Shown one piece after another: positions 15,871 through 25,673 of a stretch of DNA of 55,570 nt. Under the pieces are notes generated by a model. That model had not been told where the DNA came from and did no database searches. It saw only the letters and a list, made by a program, of their open reading frames with translations. The first letter of the stretch is position 1. Each line of letters starts with the position of its first letter. Origin of the DNA: Roseiarcus fermentans (GTDB lineage Bacteria; Pseudomonadota; Alphaproteobacteria; Rhizobiales; Beijerinckiaceae); assembly GCF_003315135.1 (NCBI RefSeq), contig NZ_QNRK01000044.1:1-55570 (forward strand), written 5' to 3'. A program made the position numbers and the translations under genes.

Positions 15871-16566
15871 TCACGCCCGCGAAGGCGCGGCCGACCCCGG
15901 CCATTCGATCAGCCGGTCCGGCGCGACCAGCACGATCCGCCGCCCCTCCTCGGGCCGCACCAGCCAGCCGCCGGTGAACTCGCCGAACGCCGGCAGGACG
16001 ATCTGGCGGCCGTCGATCACGAAACATGGCAGGCGCAGGGAATCCCGGCCGCGCCCGCTGATCCGCGCCACCGGATGGACGTGGCCCGCGAGCGTCGGCG
16101 GGCCCGGATCGAGCGCATCCGCCTCGAGCGGAACGTGGCGGCAGGCGACGCCGTCGACCAGCGTCGGGTCGTCGATCGGCGCAAAGCCGCAGTCGGCGTA
16201 AAGGCGCCCGGCGCGGCGGTCGTGGTTGCCGATCACCACGAGGCAATCGAGCGCGGCGCGGGCCCGCCGCCACGCCCGCAACGACTCTGCGAGGCCGTCG
16301 GTCAGCGCCGCGTGGACGAAGTCGCCGAGCACGATCAGGCGCTCGGCGCCAAAACCGTCGGCGAGCGCGCCGAGGCGGCCGAGCGTCTCCTCGCTCGCCC
16401 CGTAGGGCGCGGGCGCGCCCGCCGCGCGAAAGGCCGCCGCCTTGCCGAGGTGCAGGTCGGCGACGAACAGGGCGCGCGTGGGCTCGCTCCAGACCGCGCG
16501 TTCGGTAAGCAGCGTCAGGGCGGCGCCGTCCGGCGCGAGGCGAATGTCGAGCGCGCCGCGCTTCAT
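15871..16566 (-). CDS. pdeM: Ligase-associated DNA damage response endonuclease PdeM
   Basis: A 231-residue metallophosphoesterase. The motifs DLHLGKA, LGDFVHA, VIGNHDRR and AGHVHPVARI form the two-metal site of the calcineurin-like fold. The beginning (TLLTERAVWSEPTRALFVAD) and the end (VLPAFGEFTGGWLV) are characteristic of the PdeM subgroup. It acts with an ATP-dependent ligase, an Lhr-like helicase and an MBL exonuclease in a bacterial DNA-repair system; those three genes follow on the same strand upstream. Only a palindromic repeat of about 170 bp separates it from the helicase gene. Confidence 0.9.
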   Translation of the reverse strand: MKRGALDIRLAPDGAALTLLTERAVWSEPTRALFVADLHLGKAAAFRAAGAPAPYGASEETLGRLGALADGFGAERLIVLGDFVHAALTDGLAESLRAWRRARAALDCLVVIGNHDRRAGRLYADCGFAPIDDPTLVDGVACRHVPLEADALDPGPPTLAGHVHPVARISGRGRDSLRLPCFVIDGRQIVLPAFGEFTGGWLVRPEEGRRIVLVAPDRLIEWPGSAAPSRA

Positions 16567-16631
16567 GGCTTATCTGGCGCGCCGCCGCTGGAGGGCTGTC
16601 GGAAGGATTTGCGGCGAAGAGCGAGCGAGAG

Positions 16632-16802
16632 CCTTCCCCAGCTTGCTGGGGAAGGGGGCCGAAGGCCGGATGGGGAGTGGAAAGCAGCTGCGCTCCGATG
16701 AAAATTCGCGGCGACGGTTGCGCAATCCGGCTGAAGACGAAGCAGCGGGCCGAACCCCATCCGGCGCTGCGCGCCACCTTCCCCGCTTCGCGGAGAAGGG
16801 GA
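16632..16802. repeat. Inverted-repeat element, GGGGAAGG family
   Basis: Both ends are small palindromes (CCTTCCCCAGCTTGCTGGGG and CCTTCCCCGCTTCGCGG) flanked inside by GGATGGGG and CCCCATCC. The whole unit is therefore an inverted repeat of about 170 bp, resembling a non-autonomous miniature element. Related units lie between nifE and nifN and downstream of nifQ. Confidence 0.65.
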
Positions 16803-16814
16803 AAAACGGCGCCC

Positions 16815-19457
16815 TCACGCGTCCGCCGCCGCGTTCAGGTCGCCGAGCATGCGCTCGATCCGCGCCGTCAGCGTCTCGTTGCTGAGCTGCTCGCGAAAGC
16901 GCTCGACCATCAGCGGGAACGCCAGCGGCGTCGCCCGCTCGAGCGGGCGCAGATCGAGGCGGCGGGCCGCCATGGCGTCCAGCGTCGTCATGAGCCGCTT
17001 CACGTCCAGTTCGTCGTCCAGCGCTTCCCGCTCGGCCTGACGCAAGAGGCCGTTGTCGGGGTCGTATTTGCGGAACACGTCATAGAACAGGCCCGACGAG
17101 GCCTGCATCGTTTTCGCGCTTTTCCGCTGCCCGGGATAGCCGGCCACGACCAGTCCGGCAATGTGGGCGATGTCGCGGAACCGACGCCGCGCCAGTTCGC
17201 CGGCGTTGAGGCTTTCGACCACCTCGGCGGTGAGCGCCGCGAGATCGGGCGCCGGCGCAAGACAGTCCGGAAGGAGCGCGGCCCAGTCGCGAGAACTCCC
17301 GCTCAGGATTTCAAAACCGTAGTCGTTGACGCTGAGCGAGAAGGTGCCGGGCTCGGCGCGGGCGGCGCGCCAGGCGACCAGGCTCGCGAGGCCGAGGTGG
17401 ATGTCGCGCCCGGCGAACGGATAGACGAACAAGCGCCAACCCTCGCGTGACGTCAGCGTCTCGGCGAGCAGCGTCGAAGGGGTCGGCAGCGCCGACCATT
17501 TCGCCTGCACCTCGAGCATCGGCCGCGCGGCCGCGAGCTCCGGGCTGTCGTAGTCCCCCTTCGCGGCGCGGGCGAAGGCCTCGACCATGGCGTCGGCGAG
17601 GGTGGTCGAGAGCGGCATCCGCCCGCCGGCCCACGCCGGCGTCGTCCCGCCGCCTTTGGCGGCCTTGACGAAAGCCGTCCCCGCCTCGAGCCGCACGAAT
17701 TCCAGAATCCTGCCGCCGAACCAGAAGCGTTGCCCGGCGCGCATGCGGGCGACGAAACCCTCCTCGACCGATCCGAGTTTCGCGCCGCGCGGGGCGGGTC
17801 CGTACTGCACCACGACGGCGGCGTCGCTGACGATCGCGCCGATGTTCAGCCGGTGGCGATGCGCGATGTCGCGGTCGACGACGCGCCAGACCCCGTCGGC
17901 GCCGGGGACGACCCTGCGGAAGCCGGGATAGGCCTTGAGCGTCGGCCCGCCCTTCGAGACGAAGTCGAGGCACCAGCGCCACGCTTCGTCGCTCAAGGCT
18001 GCATAGGCCGCGGTCGTCCGGACCTCGACGAGAAGGTCTTCGGGGACGAAACCGCCGCCGAGCGCGACCGTCACGCAATGCTGCGCCAGCACGTCGAGCG
18101 GCGCGTCCGGCGACTTGCGGCTCTCGATCCGGCCGTCGCGGATCGCCGCCCTGACTGCGGCGGCCTCGATCAGTTCCAGGGCGTGGCTCGGCACGATGGT
18201 GACGCGCGAGACGCGGCCGGGAGCGTGGCCGCTGCGCCCGGCGCGCTGGAGAAGCCGCGCCACCCCTTTCGGCGAGCCGACCTGAAGCACCCGCTCGACG
18301 GGAAGGAAATCGACGCCGAGGTCGAGGCTCGAGGTGCACACGACCGCCTTCAGCGTCCCGGCCTTCAGCCCCTGCTCGACCCAGTCGCGCGTCTCGCGCG
18401 CCAGCGAGCCGTGATGGAGGGCGATCGCGCCGGCCCAGTCCGGCCGCAGTTTCAGGAGGCTCTGGTACCAGAGTTCCGCCTGCGAGCGGACGTTGGTGAA
18501 GACGAGCGTGGTTCGCGCCGCTTCGATCTCGGCGACCACGGCCGCCGCCATCGCCGCGCCCAGATGCCCCGCCCAGGGGAACCGGCCCGGCGCCCGCGGC
18601 AGCAGCGTGTCGACGATGAGCGGCTTGTCGATCCGGGCCTCGACCAGCGCCCCCTGCCCCGCCGCCTGCGGGCCGAGCAGCGCGCGCAAAGCCTCGCCGA
18701 GGTTTCCGAGCGTCGCCGACAGGCCCCAGGTCGGCAGGCCGGGGCGGAGGCCGCGCAGGCGCGCGAGGCCGAGCTGGGTCAGGACGCCGCGCTTGTTTCC
18801 GATCAGCTCGTGCCATTCGTCGACCACCACGCAACGGAGGCCCGCGAAGGTCTCGCGCGCATCGGGGCGCGACAGCATCAGCGCCAGGCTCTCGGGGGTG
18901 GTGACGAGCGCCGAGGGCGGGCTCCTGGCCTGCCGCGCGCGCTCGGCGGCGGAGGTGTCGCCGGTGCGCGCGCCGACCGTCCAGGCCGGCGCCCCGGAGG
19001 GGTCGCGCGCGGCGACGCCGGCGAAGGCCTCGCGCAGCGCCCGCTCGGTGTCGGCGGCGAGCGCGCGCATCGGGGTGATCCAGAGGAGGGCGAGGGCGTG
19101 GGACGCGGTTGCGACGATATTGGTCTGCGCTGCCGAACCCTCACCCGGCGGCCTTTGGCCGCCACCCTCTCCCTGGGGGAGAGGGGCGACGCCAGCGGGC
19201 GACGCGACCCCTTCCCCCTCGGGGGGAAGGTGGCCGGCGTCAGCCGGCCGGATGAGGGGACGCCGCGCCCCGTCGTCCCCGTACGCCAGCCACGCGCCCA
19301 GCGCCGCCGCCAGCGTCTTGCCCGTTCCCGTGGTGGCGTGCAGGAGGCCGGCGCGGCGGGCGCGCATCAGCGCCCACGTCTCGCGCTGGAAGGGGAACGG
19401 CGTCCATCCCCTCTCCGCGAGCCAGGCCACGACCGCGGCGGCGCGCGCCTCAGCCAT
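16815..19457 (-). CDS. Ligase-associated DNA damage response DEXH helicase (Lhr-like)
   Basis: An 880-residue superfamily-2 helicase. Motif I TGTGKT is at residues 43-48, motif Ia WITPMRALA is near 126, and the DEWH box is at 213-216. Then come [17 protein letters not shown], the arginine motif [11 protein letters not shown] and a long Lhr-type C-terminal domain. The protein should translocate on and unwind DNA with the neighbouring ligase and nucleases. Between motif I and Ia it carries an unusual insert of about 45 residues (roughly 66-112), Gly/Pro-rich, encoded by a palindromic repeat that has stayed in frame. Its start overlaps the ligase stop by 8 bp, so the genes are translationally coupled. 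Confidence 0.92.
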   Translation of the reverse strand: MAEARAAAVVAWLAERGWTPFPFQRETWALMRARRAGLLHATTGTGKTLAAALGAWLAYGDDGARRPLIRPADAGHLPPEGEGVASPAGVAPLPQGEGGGQRPPGEGSAAQTNIVATASHALALLWITPMRALAADTERALREAFAGVAARDPSGAPAWTVGARTGDTSAAERARQARSPPSALVTTPESLALMLSRPDARETFAGLRCVVVDEWHELIGNKRGVLTQLGLARLRGLRPGLPTWGLSATLGNLGEALRALLGPQAAGQGALVEARIDKPLIVDTLLPRAPGRFPWAGHLGAAMAAAVVAEIEAARTTLVFTNVRSQAELWYQSLLKLRPDWAGAIALHHGSLARETRDWVEQGLKAGTLKAVVCTSSLDLGVDFLPVERVLQVGSPKGVARLLQRAGRSGHAPGRVSRVTIVPSHALELIEAAAVRAAIRDGRIESRKSPDAPLDVLAQHCVTVALGGGFVPEDLLVEVRTTAAYAALSDEAWRWCLDFVSKGGPTLKAYPGFRRVVPGADGVWRVVDRDIAHRHRLNIGAIVSDAAVVVQYGPAPRGAKLGSVEEGFVARMRAGQRFWFGGRILEFVRLEAGTAFVKAAKGGGTTPAWAGGRMPLSTTLADAMVEAFARAAKGDYDSPELAAARPMLEVQAKWSALPTPSTLLAETLTSREGWRLFVYPFAGRDIHLGLASLVAWRAARAEPGTFSLSVNDYGFEILSGSSRDWAALLPDCLAPAPDLAALTAEVVESLNAGELARRRFRDIAHIAGLVVAGYPGQRKSAKTMQASSGLFYDVFRKYDPDNGLLRQAEREALDDELDVKRLMTTLDAMAARRLDLRPLERATPLAFPLMVERFREQLSNETLTARIERMLGDLNAAADA
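19134..19262. repeat. Palindromic repeat pair inserted in frame in the helicase gene
   Basis: Two palindromic units (CTCACCCGGCGGCCTTTGG up to GGGGGAGAGGG, and CCTTCCCCCTCGGGGGGAAGG up to CCGGATGAGG) form an imperfect inverted pair. They encode the low-complexity insert of the helicase without breaking the frame. They resemble units found in intergenic spaces near 50040 and 52160. Confidence 0.7.
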
Positions 19458-21186
19458 GCGCGCCCGCCGACAGGAGCGCGCGCAAGCTCGCGAGCGTGTC
19501 GGCCTCGGCGACCGGCTTGTCGCGCCGCCAGCGCAGCATCCGCGGAAAGCGCACTGCGACGCCGCTCTTGTGGCGCTTGCTCGGCGCGATGCCCTCGAAG
19601 CCGAGTTCGAACACCTGCGTCGGCTGGACGCTGCGCACCGGCCCGAAGGTCTCGACCGTGGTCCTGCGGATGATCGCGTCCATGTCGCGCATTTCGGCGT
19701 CGGTGAGGCCGGAATAGGCCTTTGCGAAGGGAACCAGTTGGCGATCGGGCGCGCCCTCGTCGGCGCTCCAGACGGCGAAGGTGTAGTCGCTGTAGACCCC
19801 GGAGCGGCGGCCGTGGCCGCGCTCGGCGTAGATCAGCACGGCGTCGACGCTCATCGGGTCGAGCTTCCACTTCCACCACACGTCGGTGCGGTCGTCGCCC
19901 TTGCGCCGGCCGACGCCGTAGGCGCCGGCGCGCGCCTTCAGCATCAGGCCCTCGCGCCCGAGCGGCCGCGCCTGGTCGCGAATCGCGGCCAGGCCCTGCC
20001 AGGTGTCGGCGGCGACCTCGGGGCTGAGGCGAAGCGGCAGGCGCTCGCCGCGGCGCGCCGCCGCGGCGAGCGTCGCCGCGACCAGCCGTTCGAGCTTTTC
20101 GCGCCGCTCCGATTGCCGCTCGCCGCGCAGGTCGCGGCCGTCGTGTTCGAGGAGGTCGTAGGCGACGAGCGCGACGGGCAGGTCGCGCAGCGTCCGGTCG
20201 CTGATCGCCTTGCGGCCGAGCCGCTGCTGCAGGCTCGCGAACGGCTGCAGGCCGACGAGCGAATCGGGGCGCGTTTCAGCGGACGGCGGGACGAGCACCA
20301 CGAGTTCGCCGTCGAGCGCCACCCCCGGCGGCAGGGCGCGGGCGAGCGGCTCGAGATCGGGATAGGCGTCGGAGATCAGCTCCTCGCCGCGCGACCACAG
20401 GCGCCAGGTGTCGCCGCGCCGGATCAGCTGCGCCCGGATGCCGTCGAACTTCCATTCCACGACCCAGTCGCGCGGGGGCCCGAGCGTCTCCGCCATGGTC
20501 TCGAGCGGTCGTTGCCAGGATTGGGCGAGGTAGAACGGATAGGGGCGTCCGGCGTCGAGCGCGGCGCCCTCGTCGGCGTCGACGTCGGCGACGAGGGCGG
20601 CGAAGTCGTCGGCGGTCGGGATCCGACGCGCCTGGGCATAGCCGATCATGCGCTGCGCCATGCGGCTCTCGTCGACGCCGGCGACCTCGGCGAGGCTCTT
20701 CACCACCTGCAGCCGCGAGACGCCGACGCGCAATTCGCCGGTGATCAGCTTGAACAGCGCGAAGCGCTCGGGTCCCGGCAGCGCCGCGACCCAGAGGGCG
20801 AGCCGCCGGGCGCGCTCCTCCTCGTCGAGCTTGGGCAGCGGCAGCAGGCGCTCGCGCATCCAGACGTCGAGCGAGGTCTTGTCGTCGCCTTCGCCCTCAG
20901 GCAGCAGCAGCGCCAGCGTCTCGGCGAGGTCGCCGACGTTGGCGTAGCACTCGTCGACCAGCCATTCGGGCAGCCCCGACCCCTCGACCGCGAGGCGGCG
21001 CAGGAGGCGGGTCGGGACGGTCTGGCGCGGCTTGCCGCCGGCGAGAAAATACACCGTCCAGGCCGCGCTCGCCCATTGCGCCGGATCGGCTTTCGCGGCG
21101 GCGAAGGCTTCGACCATCGCCGCCTGCTTGGCGCGCGTCGAGGTCGCCTGGTCGAGGCGCCGGTAGAGGTCGGCGAAGGCCCTCAC
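19450..21186 (-). CDS. Ligase-associated ATP-dependent DNA ligase
   Basis: A 578-residue ATP-dependent DNA ligase that seals nicks through a covalent lysyl-AMP. The catalytic lysine lies in [12 protein letters not shown]. Further nucleotidyltransferase motifs are WSRGEE, DGELVV, YDLLE, EGLMLKA and WWKWKLDP, ending in an OB-fold ([10 protein letters not shown], then FELGFEGI). The N-terminal third is the helical DNA-binding domain. The start is the GTG at [11 protein letters not shown], which overlaps the exonuclease stop by 4 bp and matches family length; the frame stays open far upstream by chance. It is the core of the four-gene repair system here. Confidence 0.92.
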   Translation of the reverse strand: MRAFADLYRRLDQATSTRAKQAAMVEAFAAAKADPAQWASAAWTVYFLAGGKPRQTVPTRLLRRLAVEGSGLPEWLVDECYANVGDLAETLALLLPEGEGDDKTSLDVWMRERLLPLPKLDEEERARRLALWVAALPGPERFALFKLITGELRVGVSRLQVVKSLAEVAGVDESRMAQRMIGYAQARRIPTADDFAALVADVDADEGAALDAGRPYPFYLAQSWQRPLETMAETLGPPRDWVVEWKFDGIRAQLIRRGDTWRLWSRGEELISDAYPDLEPLARALPPGVALDGELVVLVPPSAETRPDSLVGLQPFASLQQRLGRKAISDRTLRDLPVALVAYDLLEHDGRDLRGERQSERREKLERLVAATLAAAARRGERLPLRLSPEVAADTWQGLAAIRDQARPLGREGLMLKARAGAYGVGRRKGDDRTDVWWKWKLDPMSVDAVLIYAERGHGRRSGVYSDYTFAVWSADEGAPDRQLVPFAKAYSGLTDAEMRDMDAIIRRTTVETFGPVRSVQPTQVFELGFEGIAPSKRHKSGVAVRFPRMLRWRRDKPVAEADTLASLRALLSAGAHG

Positions 21187-22244
21187 GCGGCGGTCTCGCC
21201 GGGGGCGGTCTCGCTTTTGGGCGCCTCGTCCTCGTCGCCGTAGGCGGTCGCGAGCGCGCGCGCGTCGACGCCTCGCTCGGCGAGGTAACGGCTGAGCGGG
21301 GCGGCGAAGCCGTGCGTGGCCAGGACCCGCTCCGCCCCGGTCGCCTCGATGGCGGCGAGGAGCCCCGGCCAGTCGGCGTGATCGGAGAGCGCGAAGCCGC
21401 GGTCGAGGCCGCGCCGGCGGCGGTTTCCCCGCACCTGCATCCAGCCGCTCGCCAACGCGTCCGAATACTCGCCGAACCGGTCGAGCCAGCCGCTGCCGGC
21501 GGCCGACGGCGGCGCGACGATCAGCATCTTTGCAAACGCGCGTTTGTCGGCGATCTCGTCGGCGCGCCGGGTCGGCGGGATCGCGACGCCGGCGTCGCGA
21601 TAGATCGCGCTGATCGGCTCGATCGCGCCATGACAGACGATCGGCCCGATCGAGGCGTCGATCCGCGCCAGCGCGCGCTGCGCCTTGCCGAGCGCGTAGG
21701 CGTAGAGGACGCTGGCGCGACCGGCGGCGGCGTTGTCGCGCCACCAGCTTTCGATGGCGGCGATCAGCTCGGCCTGCGGGCTCCAGCGATAGATCGGCAG
21801 GCCGAAAGTCGATTCGGTGATGAACGCCGTGCAGCGGACCGGTTCGAAGGCGGCGACGACGCCGTCGGCCTCGAGCTTGTAGTCGCCCGACGCGACCCAG
21901 ACTTCGCCCGCCCTCGCGACGCGGACCTGCGCCGAACCGAGGACGTGGCCGGCCGGATGCAGCGAGACGTCGACGCCGTCCCGGCTGAGGACCTGGCCGT
22001 ATTCGGCGGTCTCGATGGCGACGTCGCCGAGGCGTTTTTTGAGCAGCGGCGCCGTCAGCTTGTGGCAGACGTAGAGGTCGGAGCCGACGCGAGCGTGGTC
22101 GGCATGGGCATGGGTGATCACCGCGCGCGCCGCGGGGCGCCACGGGTCGATGTGGAAGTCGCCGGCCTCGCAATAGAGGCCGCGGTCGGTCAGAGCGATC
22201 AGGTCCATGAGCCAGAAGCCGGCGGTGACGCGGGTCGCCGTCAT
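21183..22244 (-). CDS. Ligase-associated DNA exonuclease (MBL fold)
   Basis: A 353-residue metallo-beta-lactamase/beta-CASP nuclease. Metal ligands are visible in THAHADH, HPAGHVLGSAQ, SGDYKLE and LSDHADW, and TESTFGLP is typical of the family. It should process DNA ends for the adjacent ligase. The start may be this ATG or the one 12 codons later (MDLIALTDRGLYC), which fits typical family N-termini better; neither has a strong ribosome-binding site. It heads the minus-strand operon exonuclease-ligase-helicase, with 4-bp and 8-bp gene overlaps. Confidence 0.88.
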   Translation of the reverse strand: MTATRVTAGFWLMDLIALTDRGLYCEAGDFHIDPWRPAARAVITHAHADHARVGSDLYVCHKLTAPLLKKRLGDVAIETAEYGQVLSRDGVDVSLHPAGHVLGSAQVRVARAGEVWVASGDYKLEADGVVAAFEPVRCTAFITESTFGLPIYRWSPQAELIAAIESWWRDNAAAGRASVLYAYALGKAQRALARIDASIGPIVCHGAIEPISAIYRDAGVAIPPTRRADEIADKRAFAKMLIVAPPSAAGSGWLDRFGEYSDALASGWMQVRGNRRRRGLDRGFALSDHADWPGLLAAIEATGAERVLATHGFAAPLSRYLAERGVDARALATAYGDEDEAPKSETAPGETAA

Positions 22245-22627
22245 ATGGCGCGCCCCGCGGCCCGGCGCCAGCCTTCGCCCAAGCCGCCGGACGACGGGAA
22301 ATGCGTCCGAAACCCGCGGCGATCGCCGCCCCCCGGAGGCCGGCGCAGCGCTCTCGTCGCACGACCGGGCGACCGTCCCGAAACCTTCGGACGCGCAGCG
22401 CCGGCCGACGAACCCGTCGGAGCAACGCCGCGACCGACCCTTACGCCTTTCGGCAACGCGATCCGCGCGGTGACATTGTTTTCCGATTTGCGCAAGTACG
22501 AGACTTGGCGGAAGAGCCCCGGGACCTTGCTCTGGTAAAAAAATCTTGTATGTTTTGTCTCATAGCTTTTGGTCTTCTGGCAGAGGGTGTGGTCTATTTG
22601 CAGTCTCTTGTGTGTTTATCGGGCGGA
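22245..22627. other. Divergent regulatory region
   Basis: This lies between the divergent exonuclease and AraC-family genes. The left part is GC-rich without features. The right part (about 22470-22610) is AT-rich, with a run of seven A and TTGTATGTTTTGTC-like sequence, and likely holds the AraC-gene promoter. Frames across it are non-coding shadows. Confidence 0.4.
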
Positions 22628-23704
22628 ATGACGACGCTGCCGCGGATTCCGACTCGACGCGGCATGGTGACAACGGCGGGTCTTGGCTCCCGCCGGGCTA
22701 TTGATTTGCTGACCGCGCGCCGGATCGATCCGAAGCCGCTGCTCAAGCAATCTGGTCTTGCGGGCCTCGATCTGACCAATCGCGATCTCATGGTGCCCGC
22801 CGAGGCGGAGGCCCGGTTCATCGAACTGGCCGCCCGGGCGTCGGATAGCCCGGAATTCGGCATTTGCATGGCCGAAGGGACCGATCCGCGCGACGCCGGC
22901 CTCCTGTACTACCTGTTCAACGCCTCAGCGACGCTGCGGCAAGCGGTGACGCTGCTCGCGCAATACATTGTGATCGGCAACGCCTCCCTGCAATTGCGCG
23001 TCGCGTTTTCCTCCGGCGCCGACGCGGTGGCGAGACTGGATTATGTCGGGCTCCCGCGCCGACACCTGAAGCACGCCGCCGAATACCACCTCGCCGTCAT
23101 CGTCCGGATCCTGCGCGAGATCGCCCGGCGCCCGATCAGTCCGGCGCTGGTGACGTTCGCGCACCACCGAAGTTTCGGGGTGCGGGAGGTCGAACGCTAC
23201 TTTTCCTGTCCGGTCCGGTTCGACGCGCCCTCGGATCGACTCGAGTTCTCGAACGAGACCCTGGACATTCCGGTCGCCGCCGCCGACGAGCGGCTTCTGG
23301 GCATCCTGAAGCCGTATTGCGACCGGGTGGCGGCGCAGCGCGGCGACCGGATCGCCTCGTTGCGCCTGACGGTGGAAAACGAGATCCTGAAACTGTTGCC
23401 CCGGGGCGAGGCCAGGATCGACGCGATCGCGAACGCGCTCGGGGCCAGTTCGCGCTCGCTCGCGCGGCGGCTCGCCGAAGAGGGCACGACCTTCTCCGAC
23501 GTCCTCGACGACCTGCGCCGGGCGCTGGCGCTGCAGTATGTCGCGGAACCGAATCTGAGCGCGGATCAGATCGCCGCGCTGCTCGGCTACGGCGACGCGG
23601 GGTCGCTCAGCCACGCCTTCCGTCGCTGGACCGGCGCCTCGCCGTCGCAGGTTCGCGGGGATCCGCTGATCCGGTCGAAAGTCCTCGCCGGCCGGGAAGC
23701 CTAG
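22628..23704 (+). CDS. AraC-family transcriptional regulator
   Basis: A 358-residue regulator. The first 220 or so residues are an 'arabinose-binding-like' AraC N-terminal domain (LLYYLFNASATLRQAVTLLA, then FAHHRSFGVREVERYFSCPV). The C-terminal 100 residues hold two helix-turn-helix motifs, seen as RIDAIANALGASSRSLARRL and LSADQIAALLGYGDAGSLSH, followed by AFRRWTGASPSQVR. The start at MTTLPRIP is chosen because upstream in-frame sequence is non-coding in character. The ligand and targets are unknown; two TetR regulators follow in the same direction. Confidence 0.9.
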   Translation: MTTLPRIPTRRGMVTTAGLGSRRAIDLLTARRIDPKPLLKQSGLAGLDLTNRDLMVPAEAEARFIELAARASDSPEFGICMAEGTDPRDAGLLYYLFNASATLRQAVTLLAQYIVIGNASLQLRVAFSSGADAVARLDYVGLPRRHLKHAAEYHLAVIVRILREIARRPISPALVTFAHHRSFGVREVERYFSCPVRFDAPSDRLEFSNETLDIPVAAADERLLGILKPYCDRVAAQRGDRIASLRLTVENEILKLLPRGEARIDAIANALGASSRSLARRLAEEGTTFSDVLDDLRRALALQYVAEPNLSADQIAALLGYGDAGSLSHAFRRWTGASPSQVRGDPLIRSKVLAGREA

Positions 23705-23756
23705 CGACAGCCCGGCGCGGAGCGCGGCCGACGTCCTGCGACAGGTCGCCATCTGG

Positions 23757-23798
23757 ATGGCGCGAAAAGCTACGGATTTGGCGTCCATAATCAAGACG
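23757..23798 (+). promoter_or_regulatory. Conserved segment upstream of TetR gene 1
   Basis: A segment ending in TTGGCGTCCATAATCAAGAC matches the corresponding position upstream of the second TetR gene (19 of 22 bases at the core, weaker match for 20 bases before it). It may be a shared operator. It can also be read as a peptide starting MARKATDLASIIKT, and most differences between the two copies in the LASIIKT part are at third codon positions. Both readings are open. Confidence 0.4.
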
Positions 23799-23948
23799 GC
23801 GGAGGGGTGCGGGCGTAAGTATACCTTCGTACACTCGGCTTTCCGTCCCGGACCCGCATTCCGGACCGGGAACGGGTGGAAGGTGGCGACGTTGGCGGAA
23901 CTCCGCCAAGCCCCAGGGACGCAACGCGATCAAGGAAACGCCGTTCAA

Positions 23949-24569
23949 ATGCAAGACATCGCAATCACCAGTCCCCATTCCTACGGGACCCTGTTCCGGC
24001 CCACCTATCACCACCGGAACGTGCCGGCGGCGTTGCGCAATGTCGCCCGCCAGATGCTCGAAGCGGGCAATCCAGAGGACGTCGGGTTGCGCGAGCTTTC
24101 CCGCCGCATCGGCATCTCCGCCACTGCGGCCTACCGGCATTTCTCAGGCCGCGACGACCTGATGGCGTCGGTCGCGGTCGAAGGCTTCCACGAGCTCACC
24201 GCGGCCCTGCAGGCGGCCGTCACCGGACCGGACCCGGTGGTCGCGATCGGCCTCGCCTACCTCGAGTTCGCCCTCACCAAACGCGGCATGTTCCGGCTCA
24301 TGTTCGGGCCGTTGCTCGCCCAAAGAACCAAGTACCCCGCCCTGCGCGCTGCGGCCGACGCCGCGTTCCAGGTCATCGAACGCGCGGGCCTCTCCGGCGA
24401 GGCGGAAGGCGACAAGGACAACGCGGGCATGGCGGCGTGGAGTCTCATTCACGGCTTGTCCTCGCTGTTCATCGAAAACGTGGTGCCGACGCCGGACGCT
24501 CGACAATTGGCGCAGCAGATCTTCGCCAACGCCAGCCGCGCCGGGACCAAAGCGGCGACGGCCGCCTGA
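23949..24569 (+). CDS. TetR-family transcriptional regulator (copy 1)
   Basis: A 206-residue regulator with an N-terminal helix-turn-helix (VGLRELSRRIGISATAAYRHF, then DDLMASVA) and a C-terminal ligand-binding domain of the WHG type (GLAYLEFALTKRGMFRLMFG). The start at MQDIAITS follows AAGGAA. The frame stays open upstream to an ATG at 23757, so a longer 270-residue product is possible. A close paralogue lies 366 bp downstream, with a matching upstream segment, so the whole unit was duplicated. Targets are not identifiable; self-regulation is likely for the family. Confidence 0.87.
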   Translation: MQDIAITSPHSYGTLFRPTYHHRNVPAALRNVARQMLEAGNPEDVGLRELSRRIGISATAAYRHFSGRDDLMASVAVEGFHELTAALQAAVTGPDPVVAIGLAYLEFALTKRGMFRLMFGPLLAQRTKYPALRAAADAAFQVIERAGLSGEAEGDKDNAGMAAWSLIHGLSSLFIENVVPTPDARQLAQQIFANASRAGTKAATAA

Positions 24570-24782
24570 TCGACAGCGCCCGGGGCGCGGCTTTCGGGCG
24601 CGCCGACGCGTGACGGGGCGTCCGGCTTTCGCGCCGGCCGCGCCCAATCGTCGCATTGGCGGCGTGAGTCCGTTACGGCAGAATAGCGCGCCCTGATTTT
24701 CAGCGCGCCCTTTGGAACAAGGCGGTCCCGGCCGGCGTTCACTTTGAGGCGGCGATCGATTCAGCCTGTCCCGCCCGGTCTG

Positions 24783-24826
24783 GTGGCGGAAAAGGCAAAG
24801 CAATTGGCGTCAATCATCAAGACAGG
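24783..24826 (+). promoter_or_regulatory. Conserved segment upstream of TetR gene 2
   Basis: This is the counterpart of the segment before TetR gene 1, with core TTGGCGTCAATCATCAAGAC. Translated from GTG it would read VAEKAKQLASIIKT and run 11 more codons to a TAG stop, so here it cannot be the N-terminus of the regulator. A shared operator or a leader peptide are the alternatives. Confidence 0.4.
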
Positions 24827-24935
24827 ACGTTTTTCGTCGCGTAGGGTACGCCTGTTGACATAGTCGGTCGGTCCGGACTGACGCGCGCCGCGATGCCGGG
24901 GTCATAGGCGGCGCGAATGGGGACGAGGTGGTGAC

Positions 24936-25634
24936 GTGGCTGAAGACATGCGGGACGACGCGGCTGGCGGGACTCGAAAAGAGCCTATCGTCAGGAGAAA
25001 CTATCACCACGGAAGCGTGCCGTCGGCGTTGCACGCCGCGGCGAGACAGGGACTCGAGGCAGGCGGCGACCCGGAACAAATCGGTCTGCGCGATCTGGCC
25101 CGCAAAATCGGCGTTTCCCCGACCGCCGCCTACCGGCACTTCACCAATAAGGAAGACCTGATGGCCTCTGTCGCGGCCGAAGGCTTTCAGGAATTGACGG
25201 AAGCGTTGAAGGGCGCGCAGCACGGACCGGACCCGACGGTCGACATCGGTCTCGCCTATATCGAATTCGCCCTGACCCAGCCCGGTCTGTTCCGGCTGAT
25301 GTTCGGGCCGCTGCTGACCGAGCGCGACAAGCACGAGACCTTGCGCGATTCGGCGGCCGAGGCCTTTGCGATCGTGGAGAGGCTGGGCTGCGCGAGCGGC
25401 GACTCGGACGCGCAGCGGCGCGCCAAGGCGATGGTGTCCTACGGCGCCCTGCACGGCTTGGCCAACCTTTCGCTGATGAAGATCCTTCCCGAGCAGGAAG
25501 CGCGGTCTTTGGCGCTCGGCGTCCTCGAACACGTAAGCCGGGCGTCGCAGACCGACCCGTCCGCGCCCCTGGATCAACCCTTCCCCTCCGACGTCGCGCT
25601 CCCTGCGACGATCAAGCTTTCGACCGTCGAATAG
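24936..25634 (+). CDS. TetR-family transcriptional regulator (copy 2)
   Basis: A 232-residue paralogue of the preceding regulator. Equivalent segments are RNYHHGSVPSALHAAARQ, IGLRDLARKIGVSPTAAYRHF, EDLMASVAAEGFQELTEAL and GLAYIEFALTQPGLFRLMFG. The start is a GTG with GAGG upstream; an ATG four codons later is possible. A C-terminal tail of about 25 proline-rich residues is absent from copy 1. Function as a repressor is by family only. Confidence 0.87.
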   Translation: MAEDMRDDAAGGTRKEPIVRRNYHHGSVPSALHAAARQGLEAGGDPEQIGLRDLARKIGVSPTAAYRHFTNKEDLMASVAAEGFQELTEALKGAQHGPDPTVDIGLAYIEFALTQPGLFRLMFGPLLTERDKHETLRDSAAEAFAIVERLGCASGDSDAQRRAKAMVSYGALHGLANLSLMKILPEQEARSLALGVLEHVSRASQTDPSAPLDQPFPSDVALPATIKLSTVE

Positions 25635-25673
25635 CGAGGGCGAAGGCCCGCCGCGACCCTGCAGCGGGGCGCG

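Noticed and set aside
17730-21243. Long plus-strand frames opposite the helicase and ligase
   Set aside because: They are exact antisense shadows of well-identified genes.
21187-22425. N-terminal extension of the DNA ligase frame to 991 residues
   Set aside because: The extension overlaps the exonuclease gene in another frame and has shadow composition; the GTG at 21186 gives the family length.
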